A stretch of DNA of 64,000 bases. Source: DATIJC01 sp035479015. GTDB lineage: Bacteria > Patescibacteriota > Microgenomatia > UBA1400 > UBA12028. The DNA lies in the NCBI GenBank assembly GCA_035479015.1, contig DATIJC010000020.1, positions 20,189 to 84,188 of the forward strand, read 5' to 3'. The translations under genes and the position numbers were made by a program. The notes beneath the pieces were generated by a model. It did not search any database and was not told the origin of the DNA. It saw only the letters and a list, made by a program, of their open reading frames with translations. This document shows, piece by piece, positions 57,483 through 64,000 of this stretch. Position 1 is the stretch's first letter, and each line of letters begins with the position of its first letter.

Positions 57483-58363
57483 AGTTTTTCTATCACCCTC
57501 AATTTGCTGCTTCTACTTCGTTTATTCTCTTCAACTTCCAGATCACTTGGTTCAATGGGACGTTTGGTCAACATTTTCCCCACCCCTAGAGCCTCTTTCT
57601 TATTCATAAATTCTTTACACAGACGGTCCTCGCCCTCATGGAAGCTAATTGTTGCCATCCTGCCCCCAGTACGTAATTGTTCAAATGCTTTGGGCAGAAA
57701 AGTTTCTATTACTCCCAACTCATCATTTACTTGCATCCGTAACGCTAAAAATATTTTTGTGGCCGGATGTAAGTGGCCTTCCCTCCCTATTTTCTTTTCT
57801 ATCAAATCAGCTAGTTGTCTGGTGGTCCGTATCGGATGTTTTGACCTCTCTTCGACTATAATTTCAGCGATCTTCTTTGCGTGATGCTCCTGTGCATTCT
57901 CACTAAACAGATGTTCAAGTTCCTTCTTTCCGAGAACTGCTAATAAATCTGCGGCCGTTACTCCCAACCGCTCATCCATGCGCATATCCAGCGGTGCATC
58001 GGTGCGGAAAGAAAATCCGCGCTCCCCCTCATCTAGCTGCGGGCTAGATACACCAAAGTCCGCCAGCACTGCGCTCACTTGCCCTTTTATTCCCAACTTT
58101 TCCATCACTTCATCTATTTTTTCAAAATTTTCATTGACTAAAATTAATCGTTTTGCCTCGATTTCCCGAACAAAGTGCCGCATACCATACTCAATCGCGC
58201 TTTTATCGACATCAAAGGCGATGACGGTTGCTCCAATCTCTAATATCTGCCTCGTATGTCCGCCTCTGCCAAATGTCGCATCTACTACCAAATCTCCTGG
58301 TTGGATTGAAAGCATCTGGATCGCTTCTTTTGCTAGTACCGGAATGTGATCAGCTGTTTCCAT
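57479..58363 (-). CDS. rsmH: 16S rRNA (cytosine-1402-N4)-methyltransferase
   Basis: RsmH/MraW. HIPVLAKEAIQML, VVDATFGRGGHTRQIL (SAM loop), VLADFGVSSPQLDEGERGFSFRTDAPLDMRM and the C-terminal RSRSSKLRVIEKL. 294 aa from ATG 58363; a TTG two codons upstream is an alternative. Neither start has a well-spaced ribosome site, so translation is probably coupled to mraZ, which it overlaps by 14 bases. Confidence 0.96.
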   Translation of the reverse strand: METADHIPVLAKEAIQMLSIQPGDLVVDATFGRGGHTRQILEIGATVIAFDVDKSAIEYGMRHFVREIEAKRLILVNENFEKIDEVMEKLGIKGQVSAVLADFGVSSPQLDEGERGFSFRTDAPLDMRMDERLGVTAADLLAVLGKKELEHLFSENAQEHHAKKIAEIIVEERSKHPIRTTRQLADLIEKKIGREGHLHPATKIFLALRMQVNDELGVIETFLPKAFEQLRTGGRMATISFHEGEDRLCKEFMNKKEALGVGKMLTKRPIEPSDLEVEENKRSRSSKLRVIEKL

Positions 58364-58781
58364 CCTCAATTGTTTCTACTGTGTCCTCGATTACTTTTTC
58401 AGTTTTATCTACGTACGCCGCGTATCTATCTCTATCCCAGATCTCTATATGAGTCAGAGACCCTACACAAACTATCTCCTTTACCAGTCCTGCTGCCTCT
58501 TTTAAATCTTCGCTTATCAAGATGCGCCCTTGTCCATCTATATCAATCTCTACTGCATCATTTGTGACGTGTCGCATATATTCGCGGTTTGCCTTCTTCG
58601 TTTCAGACAGATTTTGAATTTTCTCTATCTGTTTTTGCCAATGCTCCCCATCAAATATATTTAAACAACCATCTAACCCTCTAGTAATTACTCCTGATTC
58701 TCCTAATATTTTTCTAAAACTTGCTGGTAGACTCATTCGGTTTTTTGCTTCTAACCGATGATAATATCTACCGATGTACAT
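58350..58781 (-). CDS. mraZ: Transcriptional regulator MraZ
   Basis: First gene of the dcw cluster, with two tandem SpoVT/AbrB-like MraZ modules: MYIGRYYHRLEAKNRMSLPASFRKIL and NDAVEIDIDGQGRILISEDLKEAAGL. 143 aa. MraZ represses its own operon by binding direct repeats near the promoter; two GTGG boxes ten bases apart lie in the leader. A TATAGT directly abuts the ATG but cannot serve as its own -10. Confidence 0.96.
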   Translation of the reverse strand: MYIGRYYHRLEAKNRMSLPASFRKILGESGVITRGLDGCLNIFDGEHWQKQIEKIQNLSETKKANREYMRHVTNDAVEIDIDGQGRILISEDLKEAAGLVKEIVCVGSLTHIEIWDRDRYAAYVDKTEKVIEDTVETIEDGNS

Positions 58782-58797
58782 ACTATAAGCTTATTTA

Positions 58798-58857
58798 CCA
58801 CTTTGTACCACTTCTTCTTATTCAATACAGAATAGTCGACTATTAGTCTGGTGTCAA
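58798..58857 (-). promoter_or_regulatory. mraZ promoter and putative MraZ operator
   Basis: Minus strand TTGACA (58852-58857), 17-base spacer, TATTCT (58829-58834). Just past the predicted start lie GAAGTGG (58808-58814), three bases, AAAGTGG (58798-58804): a ten-base period like known MraZ direct repeats. Binding there would block transcription of the division cluster. Confidence 0.7.
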
Positions 58858-58872
58858 TACAAAGAACATACG

Positions 58873-58903
58873 AAAACTCCCTGAAACAAATTCAGAGAGT
58901 TTT
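58873..58903. terminator. Hairpin terminator between the lipoprotein gene and the mraZ operon
   Basis: AAAACTCCCTGAA (58873-58885) pairs with TTCAGAGAGTTTT (58891-58903). The A/T ends serve either strand; on the minus strand it follows the lipoprotein gene. Confidence 0.75.
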
Positions 58904-58923
58904 ATGTGCAAAATGTTAGGAAA

Positions 58924-59712
58924 TTATTTTGTCACGACGACAAACACCTCGGCGCTAGGACCTGAAGCATTCAAAACCTGGTTGGCGAGGGTTCCCTTGT
59001 AGTCAACCCAAGCCTTACCATTCCAAGCCATCAGCGTGGCTGCTTTCGTGTCAGATGGTACGCGAACTGATACGCTTACAGTTCCGGTAATGCTCTCGGC
59101 GGGAGCTACTTCATATGGGCCTGCGACGATTGTACCTGCAATAGTTCCCGGATATCCGGGTGTTTGGTAGATGATTACATAATCAGACGAATTCTTAGCT
59201 TTAGCGGTGCCAAGTGTAAACTTTCCATCACGCGAGACAAAATTCGTCAGTTTTTTCGCTTTCTCTGCGTAGGACCACTCTTGCTTCATTGTGTAATCAG
59301 GCGTACCAAACCGCAGCGTGAGAGTACCGCCGGTAACATTTGTGTTGTAGGTACACTTACCACCAGTACTACAGCTACCCAGTAAAATCTCTTTGGTGAT
59401 CGGTAAATTAGCTAGACTATCGACACTGCCAAATGCACCTTGGAGCAGTGATCCGGACGAATACTCAACCTCATACTCCAGATCTTTAGCACCTTTTTTC
59501 TCGGAAAGAAGGGTCATGCTGATCGCTTTGCCGTCACTTCTAGGGCTCAGGCGCACGAAAGGACGGTTGGCTACAGGCTCTAGGTTGACGTTTACATCAG
59601 CTTTACGTGGACGGGCAGTTGGTCCGGGCGCTGCTGCGGGCTTACCTCCAGAGCAAGCTGACAACAGTAGACTTCCTGAAAGTACGAGTGCGCTTATCTT
59701 GAGTGCATTCAT
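58924..59712 (-). CDS. Putative lipoprotein, 262 aa
   Basis: No family recognised. A signal peptide with lipobox LLSAC (Cys20) and a Gly/Pro/Ala-rich linker, then ~220 residues that are beta-rich and Thr/Gly/Ser-rich, with two further cysteines (GSCSTGGKC) that could pair. The C-terminal part repeats strands typical of an Ig-like fold. Probably surface-anchored. Overlaps the glyS stop as ATGA, so it shares the glyS T-box control. Confidence 0.72.
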   Translation of the reverse strand: MNALKISALVLSGSLLLSACSGGKPAAAPGPTARPRKADVNVNLEPVANRPFVRLSPRSDGKAISMTLLSEKKGAKDLEYEVEYSSGSLLQGAFGSVDSLANLPITKEILLGSCSTGGKCTYNTNVTGGTLTLRFGTPDYTMKQEWSYAEKAKKLTNFVSRDGKFTLGTAKAKNSSDYVIIYQTPGYPGTIAGTIVAGPYEVAPAESITGTVSVSVRVPSDTKAATLMAWNGKAWVDYKGTLANQVLNASGPSAEVFVVVTK

Positions 59713-61079
59713 AGTAATATTCCCTTCAACTCATCAATGGTAACACGCTTTTGGTGAGCCGTGTCACGGTCACGCACGGTCACACTGTTGTCCTCAAGAG
59801 TCTGGAAATCTATCGTCACGCAAGCAGGCGTACCGATCTCATCTTGAGAGAGGTAGCGCTTGCCGATATTGCCTCGGTCATCCCAAGCTACATGCATATT
59901 TTGTGAAAGCAGAGTAAATACTTCTTTTGCTTTGTGCACTAATTCTTCTTTGTTTGCCAATAATGGGAATACCGCCGCTTTATATGGTGCTAGGTGTTTG
60001 GGAAGCGCAAGCACGATACGTTTTTTCTCGTTATCAACGCGGTAACAATCACACAGTATCATGAGGAAGAGTCTGCTGATACCGACTGCTGGCTCTATGA
60101 CATGTGGAGTGAATCGCTGCCCAGTCTGTGGATCCATCACAGTCAAATCTTTGCCAGAGAATTTGATATGCTGTGAGAGGTCATAGTCAGTGCGATATGC
60201 CAGTCCCCAAAGTTCTTTGAATCCACCAAATGGAAAGTTGTATTCCAAATCCTCGGTACGTTTACTGTAAAACGAGCGCTCTTCATCGCTATGCACGCGC
60301 CAACGCAAATTCTCCTGTGTGATACCAAGTTTATTGGTGACGAAATCCCACATCGCATTCTTCCATTCTTGATAAGGCACCAGCCATTCCTCATCAGTTT
60401 TTGGTGGCCGCATAAAGTATTCTATCTCTCCCTGTTCAAACTCGATTGTTCTAAATACTGAATTTCCCAAAGTTATTTCATTACGGAAACTCTTCCCAAG
60501 TTGGGCAATACCGAATGGCAACTTCACACGGGTACTGTCCATCACGTTTTTGAAATTGATAAACATACCCTGGGCTGTCTCACCACGAAGATATGCCTGC
60601 GACTGATCGCCTTCAACAATCCCAAGTTGCACAGGAAACAATAAATTAAATTTGCGTACTGCTGTCCACATTCCTACTTTTCCACATTTTGGGCATGGGA
60701 CTTTATCAGTTCTGATGATCTCATCAAGTTGATCGGTCGTGAAACCTTCGACATTTTTATGTGAAAAGTCTTCGATCAAATGATCGGCCCGCATGCGGGT
60801 CTTGCAGTTCTTGCAATCCACCATGGCGTCAGCAAATCCGCCTACGTGTCCGCTGGCTTCCCAGATTTTGTGATGCGAGATCAAACTCGCGTCAATTCCC
60901 ACCATATCAGGGCGTTTAGTTACAAATTCATTCCACCAGAGATTTTTGATGTTGCGCAGCAACTCTACACCAGCTGGACCGTAGTCATAGGTATTGGCAA
61001 GTCCGCCATACAAATCTGAGCCTGGAAATACAAATCCCCGGCGCTTCATGAGCGATACAACATCATCAAAAGAAACCAT
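59709..61079 (-). CDS. glyS: Glycyl-tRNA synthetase (alpha2, class II)
   Basis: Single-chain class II enzyme, 456 aa. FVFPGSDLYGGLANTYDYGPAGVELLRNIKNLWW, zinc-type Cys pairs CKNCKTR and CPKCGKVGM, ETAQGMFINFKNV, FRNEITLGNSVFRTIEFEQGEIEYF, and HVIEPAVGISRLFLMIL (motif 3). The start is ATG 61079, with GGGAGG four bases upstream; a start 15 bases earlier would place the ribosome site inside the gene. Preceded by a T-box leader. Confidence 0.96.
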   Translation of the reverse strand: MVSFDDVVSLMKRRGFVFPGSDLYGGLANTYDYGPAGVELLRNIKNLWWNEFVTKRPDMVGIDASLISHHKIWEASGHVGGFADAMVDCKNCKTRMRADHLIEDFSHKNVEGFTTDQLDEIIRTDKVPCPKCGKVGMWTAVRKFNLLFPVQLGIVEGDQSQAYLRGETAQGMFINFKNVMDSTRVKLPFGIAQLGKSFRNEITLGNSVFRTIEFEQGEIEYFMRPPKTDEEWLVPYQEWKNAMWDFVTNKLGITQENLRWRVHSDEERSFYSKRTEDLEYNFPFGGFKELWGLAYRTDYDLSQHIKFSGKDLTVMDPQTGQRFTPHVIEPAVGISRLFLMILCDCYRVDNEKKRIVLALPKHLAPYKAAVFPLLANKEELVHKAKEVFTLLSQNMHVAWDDRGNIGKRYLSQDEIGTPACVTIDFQTLEDNSVTVRDRDTAHQKRVTIDELKGILL

Positions 61080-61205
61080 AGATCCTCCCATCATACAAGA
61101 TTATTCTTATATTAGGGACGAGAGGTTATTCCCGCGGTTCCACCCTACTTCCCCGCCACGGCGGGGCAACTTTATTTCTTTTTTCAAAAAATCGCTTGCC
61201 AAAGA
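61080..61205 (-). promoter_or_regulatory. T-box leader of glyS, probably translational
   Basis: On the minus strand a T-box core AGGGTGGAACCGCGGG (61131-61146) is followed by CCTCTC (61120-61125), which can pair with the ribosome site GGGAGG (61084-61089) with one G-U. There is no T-run, so translation control is likely. A GGC Gly codon (61198-61200) lies in a plausible small hairpin upstream. A perfect 16-base palindrome (61151-61166) sits just before the T-box. Confidence 0.75.
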
Positions 61206-61247
61206 CGACTACGTGTATGGTACCATAATTTTCGATATAGGAGAAAT

Positions 61248-61625
61248 ATGACAACTCTTTTCAAAGAACAAGAGCGTACAAAATCACCAGATCTATTATT
61301 TTGCATACACAAACTGCTAAGCGTGGGCACTGAAGATGAAATAGCCAGAACAGACGGCCTCACTTTATACCCCTCACAATATCTAGTTATAGCAGCACAC
61401 GCTGCAAGCATAGCTGAACGTGTTGCTCACGCTCTACGTCTGGAACAAGTGGACCAACATGATCTTGAGATTTTGAGTAGAGCATTTCGGCAAGAAAAAC
61501 CAGAAAACATTGATATTAAGCTTTGGAATAAATATGGAATAGATATCCATCGGACAGGCACAGTCATTCAAGCCTTGCGTGATTCTTTTGTCGCCGGAAA
61601 AATAAATGTAATAACTAGAGAATAA
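61248..61625 (+). CDS. Hypothetical protein, 125 aa
   Basis: No family recognised. Helical soluble protein with an Ala-rich helix (YLVIAAHAASIAERVAHALRLEQ). A good GGAG site lies before the ATG. Divergent from glyS; its end overlaps the convergent gene by 11 bases. CATAAT near 61223 could be its -10. Confidence 0.65.
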   Translation: MTTLFKEQERTKSPDLLFCIHKLLSVGTEDEIARTDGLTLYPSQYLVIAAHAASIAERVAHALRLEQVDQHDLEILSRAFRQEKPENIDIKLWNKYGIDIHRTGTVIQALRDSFVAGKINVITRE

Positions 61626-61827
61626 CTATTCCGCCGAAAAGGCTCCAGGCGACCGTTGCGCCTACTTTAATCTCACCTTCGTTAGCGTAATTGGTTACAA
61701 TCCCAAGCAATGGTGAATCAATTGTGACTTGGCACCGACCAGTGTCACTATGAGAAGCTACTTTGGTCACAGTACCGGTACGGTTCTTGCTCTGTAATTC
61801 TTTCCAAAACAACTCGATCTTGTTCAT
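61615..61827 (-). CDS. Small beta-rich hypothetical protein, 70 aa
   Basis: No family recognised. ATG 61827 overlaps the upstream stop as ATGA. A short N-terminal helix, then NRTGTVTKVASHSDTGRCQVTID...GATVAWSLFGG, which looks like a small SH3-like barrel. It shares the (R/Y)xGxVxxV start pattern with the two genes upstream, suggesting a tandem family. Confidence 0.6.
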   Translation of the reverse strand: MNKIELFWKELQSKNRTGTVTKVASHSDTGRCQVTIDSPLLGIVTNYANEGEIKVGATVAWSLFGGIVIL

Positions 61828-62141
61828 ACACGAAGCATATCCTTGTATTGCTTTTTCCACACTCCACACTCAGTATCTAACTCTTTAGTATTCACTCCAA
61901 TATGAGCAAGATCTTGCGCCGTTGCGGGCCTAATTTTTCTTAACACGCCCCACACGATGTAGCTATCGACACAATACTGTCTCGCTTCATCTCTCGACAA
62001 AGTAACCTGCATCGGTTCTTCAGTAACCGCAGGAGCATACACAAACAGATCAACACAATCTTGGTTCATGCCTCCAGACTGCTCTATATGAGCCACAACC
62101 CCATATCGATTTTGTTCGCGAAGTTGTTCACGAAACGCCAT
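61824..62141 (-). CDS. Hypothetical protein, 105 aa, of the same small tandem set
   Basis: No family recognised. The start is ATG 62141, with AAAGGAGG a few bases upstream. REQNRYGVVAHIEQSGGMNQDCVDLFVYAP resembles the beginning of its upstream neighbour (REKEYGIVHYVEHPGKLSKLIIFWPS). The C-terminal half is helical. Confidence 0.65.
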   Translation of the reverse strand: MAFREQLREQNRYGVVAHIEQSGGMNQDCVDLFVYAPAVTEEPMQVTLSRDEARQYCVDSYIVWGVLRKIRPATAQDLAHIGVNTKELDTECGVWKKQYKDMLRV

Positions 62142-62152
62142 ACACCCTCCTT

Positions 62153-62416
62153 TTATTGTCTTTTCCATTCACCATAAATTCTTTGTATACATGCCTTTTC
62201 GTTTTGAGTTATTTTCAAACGCTCGGCTGACCCAAACTCTACGCCATTACCCACTCGCTTCGCAAATGTCCCACTCTTGTAATCTTCGGCATCAGCGACA
62301 GGAATAGTTTGAATAGTGGTACTTAAACTAGAAGGCCAAAAGATAATCAGCTTTGATAGTTTCCCCGGGTGTTCAACGTAATGCACAATCCCATACTCTT
62401 TTTCGCGAAGAGCCAT
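62153..62416 (-). CDS. Hypothetical protein, 87 aa, of the same small tandem set
   Basis: No family recognised. AAAGGA precedes the ATG. N-terminal strands (EYGIVHYVEHPGKLSKLIIFW) followed by an acidic loop and a helical end. First of three adjacent small genes behind recO with a similar N-terminal pattern; role unknown. Confidence 0.65.
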   Translation of the reverse strand: MALREKEYGIVHYVEHPGKLSKLIIFWPSSLSTTIQTIPVADAEDYKSGTFAKRVGNGVEFGSAERLKITQNEKACIQRIYGEWKRQ

Positions 62417-62426
62417 ACGATCCTTT

Positions 62427-62963
62427 CTATACCGTCAAATACGCGAAAGCCTTGAGCTTGCGTGACGTAACGTGTTCCACAAAATCACGGATGGGTGCAG
62501 TGAAATCTAAACTTACGTTATCTACAAAACCCAGTGTTTTGAGAATCTCCACCAAATGAGTCCGCACGATTTGTGTCGATTGGGTAGGTTCGTTTAAATG
62601 CGTGAGGATTGCGAGCGTATGCGAAAAAACCTGCGGCTGAGCATCTTCTTCCACAAGCAGTGAGTCGACCATCTCCAACACTTCCATTATTTTACGCATA
62701 CCACTTAAGTCCTTTTTTGCGCAGGAAAAATCATTGAGCAGTGTGGCTTGTGTCAGGATCGACATCCCTTTGGTCTCTACAAGATAGATCTTTGCGACAG
62801 TCCCAGGTTCCAGCGATGCTGCCCGTGAGCTATTTAATCTTCTGCACCCTTTAGCTATCACTGTGAGTTTCCCGTATTCACGCGAAAAAAGTGTCACTAC
62901 TCTGTCCGCTTCACCAGTATCGGTGCGCTTGAGACAAACCGCTGTAGTTGCAAAGGAGCGCAT
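62427..62963 (-). CDS. recO: DNA repair protein RecO, short form
   Basis: Recombination mediator loading RecA with RecR. The N-terminal OB fold is clear: TTAVCLKRTDTGEADRVVTLFSREYGKLTVIAKGCRRLNS, then SLEPGTVAKIYLVETKG. A helical domain follows. At 178 aa it is shorter than the usual ~240 and lacks the zinc-binding cysteine cluster of many RecO proteins. ATG 62963 is one base after the upstream stop. Confidence 0.85.
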   Translation of the reverse strand: MRSFATTAVCLKRTDTGEADRVVTLFSREYGKLTVIAKGCRRLNSSRAASLEPGTVAKIYLVETKGMSILTQATLLNDFSCAKKDLSGMRKIMEVLEMVDSLLVEEDAQPQVFSHTLAILTHLNEPTQSTQIVRTHLVEILKTLGFVDNVSLDFTAPIRDFVEHVTSRKLKAFAYLTV

Positions 62964-62964
62964 A

Positions 62965-64000
62965 TTACCAGCCAAACGTGACAGTCTGATCCTTGTTGAG
63001 AATCACTTCATGATCAAGATTATTGACCGTAAATATATTTTTGATGTCATCAGTTCCGCCCTGCTTTTGCAGCTGCACGGTATACTCTTTCTGATTGGTA
63101 TAGGGGATTGTGTACGTCAGCACGAGCTTTGCCTGAGACAGCGGTTGCAGACGGAAGGTTCCTTCCACCACGCTGTGACCCAAATCATCAGATGATGTCA
63201 CACTCCCCTCATCAAATCCCTGCGAGTTTGTGAGTTTCGCTCCTTGCGGCAAGTAAAAGCGAATCCAATCCTGAAGCACGCTGTTTAGGCATAACTGTCC
63301 AGCTTCCAGATTACACACACTCGCCTTGAACGGATTTTTGTATGAAACTGTAACAGTATGTGTGAGAACCCCATTCGTTGGCAGTGCTATTTCATGCTGC
63401 ACTTGTGACTGCACGAAGAAATTTGATTTTGCACCGCCTAAGTTCGCATCCACCTGAAAGTAATAGTCGCTGCCCTGTTGTGTGGGTAATACACGACCCG
63501 CTACATCAATACCTTCGGCTGCGGCCTGCAGTTTGGGATCAAAGAAATAAAACTGAATGTGTTTTCCCTGTACATCTCCCCATACTGTCTGAAACATGGC
63601 TGGCCACAAATTTTTCGGCACACTATACGTTTTTGACAGAACAGAGGACATGAGCGGACCCAGGATGCCCTTGCGGTTGGTACGAAGGAATGGCGTCGGT
63701 CTATCAACAATCTCTGAAAGCGCATACAAGATTTGCGCACAGTCACACCGGGGATCATTTTGCGCACTAAACGTCCCGTATCCAGGCACATCTACGGGGC
63801 CAATTATTTTGATCAAACTCTCCAAGAAATGTGTATCCACAGCAATTATCCCGTCCAAATTGGTTTTTGGTCCTTGGATTTTCTGGTAGTAGCTATTGAA
63901 TGTGTCCATCGACACCTTATAGTCAGGAGATACGTTCATATCACGTAGATTCCATTTTGTTTCGGTCGTTAAGAATCGTTTGAGTATCGGAGGGATAGGT
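62965..64000 (-). CDS. DUF4012-type protein, C-terminal part (runs off window)
   Basis: The frame is open to base 64000, so the N-terminus is outside. The visible beginning reads KWNLRDMNVSPDYKVSMDTFNSYYQKI and then DGIIAVDTHFLESLIKIIGPVDVPGYG, typical of DUF4012 proteins, which are large exported or membrane-anchored proteins common in Patescibacteria and Actinobacteria. A beta-rich C-terminal region follows, with YKNPFKASVCNLEAGQLCLNS containing a possible disulphide. Function unknown; probably envelope. Confidence 0.82.
   Translation of the reverse strand, partial: PIPPILKRFLTTETKWNLRDMNVSPDYKVSMDTFNSYYQKIQGPKTNLDGIIAVDTHFLESLIKIIGPVDVPGYGTFSAQNDPRCDCAQILYALSEIVDRPTPFLRTNRKGILGPLMSSVLSKTYSVPKNLWPAMFQTVWGDVQGKHIQFYFFDPKLQAAAEGIDVAGRVLPTQQGSDYYFQVDANLGGAKSNFFVQSQVQHEIALPTNGVLTHTVTVSYKNPFKASVCNLEAGQLCLNSVLQDWIRFYLPQGAKLTNSQGFDEGSVTSSDDLGHSVVEGTFRLQPLSQAKLVLTYTIPYTNQKEYTVQLQKQGGTDDIKNIFTVNNLDHEVILNKDQTVTFGW

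Noticed and set aside
58782..58787. TATAGT immediately before mraZ as its -10 box
   Set aside because: It directly abuts the ATG, so a transcript from it would begin inside the gene. The TTGACA-17-TATTCT promoter upstream is better placed.
1..64000. TGA recoded to glycine or tryptophan, as in some Patescibacteria
   Set aside because: Many genes end in TGA at the expected length, including ATGA overlaps in operons, and no conserved protein needs readthrough.
1..64000. CRISPR array, prophage, or transposase
   Set aside because: No regularly spaced direct repeats, Cas, phage or DDE-transposase-like proteins were seen; the only mobile-looking feature is the GIY-YIG/palindrome cassette.

Overview
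This is a stretch of a compact bacterial chromosome, most likely from the Candidate Phyla Radiation (Patescibacteria), probably Microgenomates-like. The reasons are the tight packing, MurE without its N-terminal domain, a MurG with a shortened glycine loop, many short orphan proteins, abundant short palindromic repeats, and no amino-acid or nucleotide biosynthesis in 64 kb. TGA is a normal stop in many places, so this is not a TGA-recoding lineage. No rRNA, CRISPR array, transposase or phage gene was seen. No gene-free gap exceeds 300 bases; the largest non-coding stretches are 10214-10346, 29040-29205, 37248-37446 and 61080-61247.

Layout. 1-9600 (minus strand): 5' part of dnaE, a 999-residue orphan, gatB-gatA-gatC (tRNA-dependent amidotransferase), htpX, an orphan and lemA. 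9660-16317: small orphan genes in both orientations, tRNA-Asp, tRNA-Gly and tRNA-Thr, a LysM protein, an HTH-like protein and a sugar-dehydrogenase-like beta-propeller. 16262-22688 (minus): a surface-glycan operon (GT4, GT2, Wzx-type flippase, GT39, GT2, O-antigen-ligase-type protein). 22741-31566: a secreted C39-like peptidase, dus, the t6A genes tsaD and a tsaC-tsaE fusion, tRNA-Val, a lone receiver domain, lepB, parB, an FkbM methyltransferase and rpmA. 31321-58781 (minus): one large division and cell-wall supercluster. In transcription order it runs mraZ, rsmH, ftsL-like, ftsI, murE, yvcK, pgeF, murC, murB, murA, mraY, a PNPOx-like gene, murL, murD, ftsW, murG, ftsQ, ftsA, two exported proteins, ftsZ, two tandem paralogues, a T-box, a GIY-YIG gene, ileS, rodA, rplU, an RNA methyltransferase and rpmA. 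58924-64000: a lipoprotein, glyS under a T-box, three small related genes, recO and a DUF4012 protein.

How it works together. The dcw cluster supplies nearly the whole cytoplasmic peptidoglycan pathway plus the divisome. It has distinctive variants: MurA with Asp in place of the catalytic Cys, MurL beside MurD (suggesting L-Glu addition followed by epimerisation), and MraY with an altered HHH motif. No murF or ddl is present in the window. A putative MraZ operator precedes mraZ, and T-boxes precede ileS and glyS.

Three genome-scale signals stand out. (1) At least eleven genes have a TANNNT box, most often TACAAT, exactly six bases before the start codon, which predicts leaderless mRNAs. (2) Tandem heptanucleotide repeats sit in frame inside several essential genes (gatA, dus, ileS, ftsZ, murB and two glycosyltransferases). 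(3) Palindromic elements with TGTC...GACA ends occur as inverted pairs. One pair brackets a GIY-YIG nuclease gene placed exactly between the ileS T-box and ileS, and another pair has the same geometry but no gene. This is the best candidate here for an undescribed nuclease-associated mobile repeat system.
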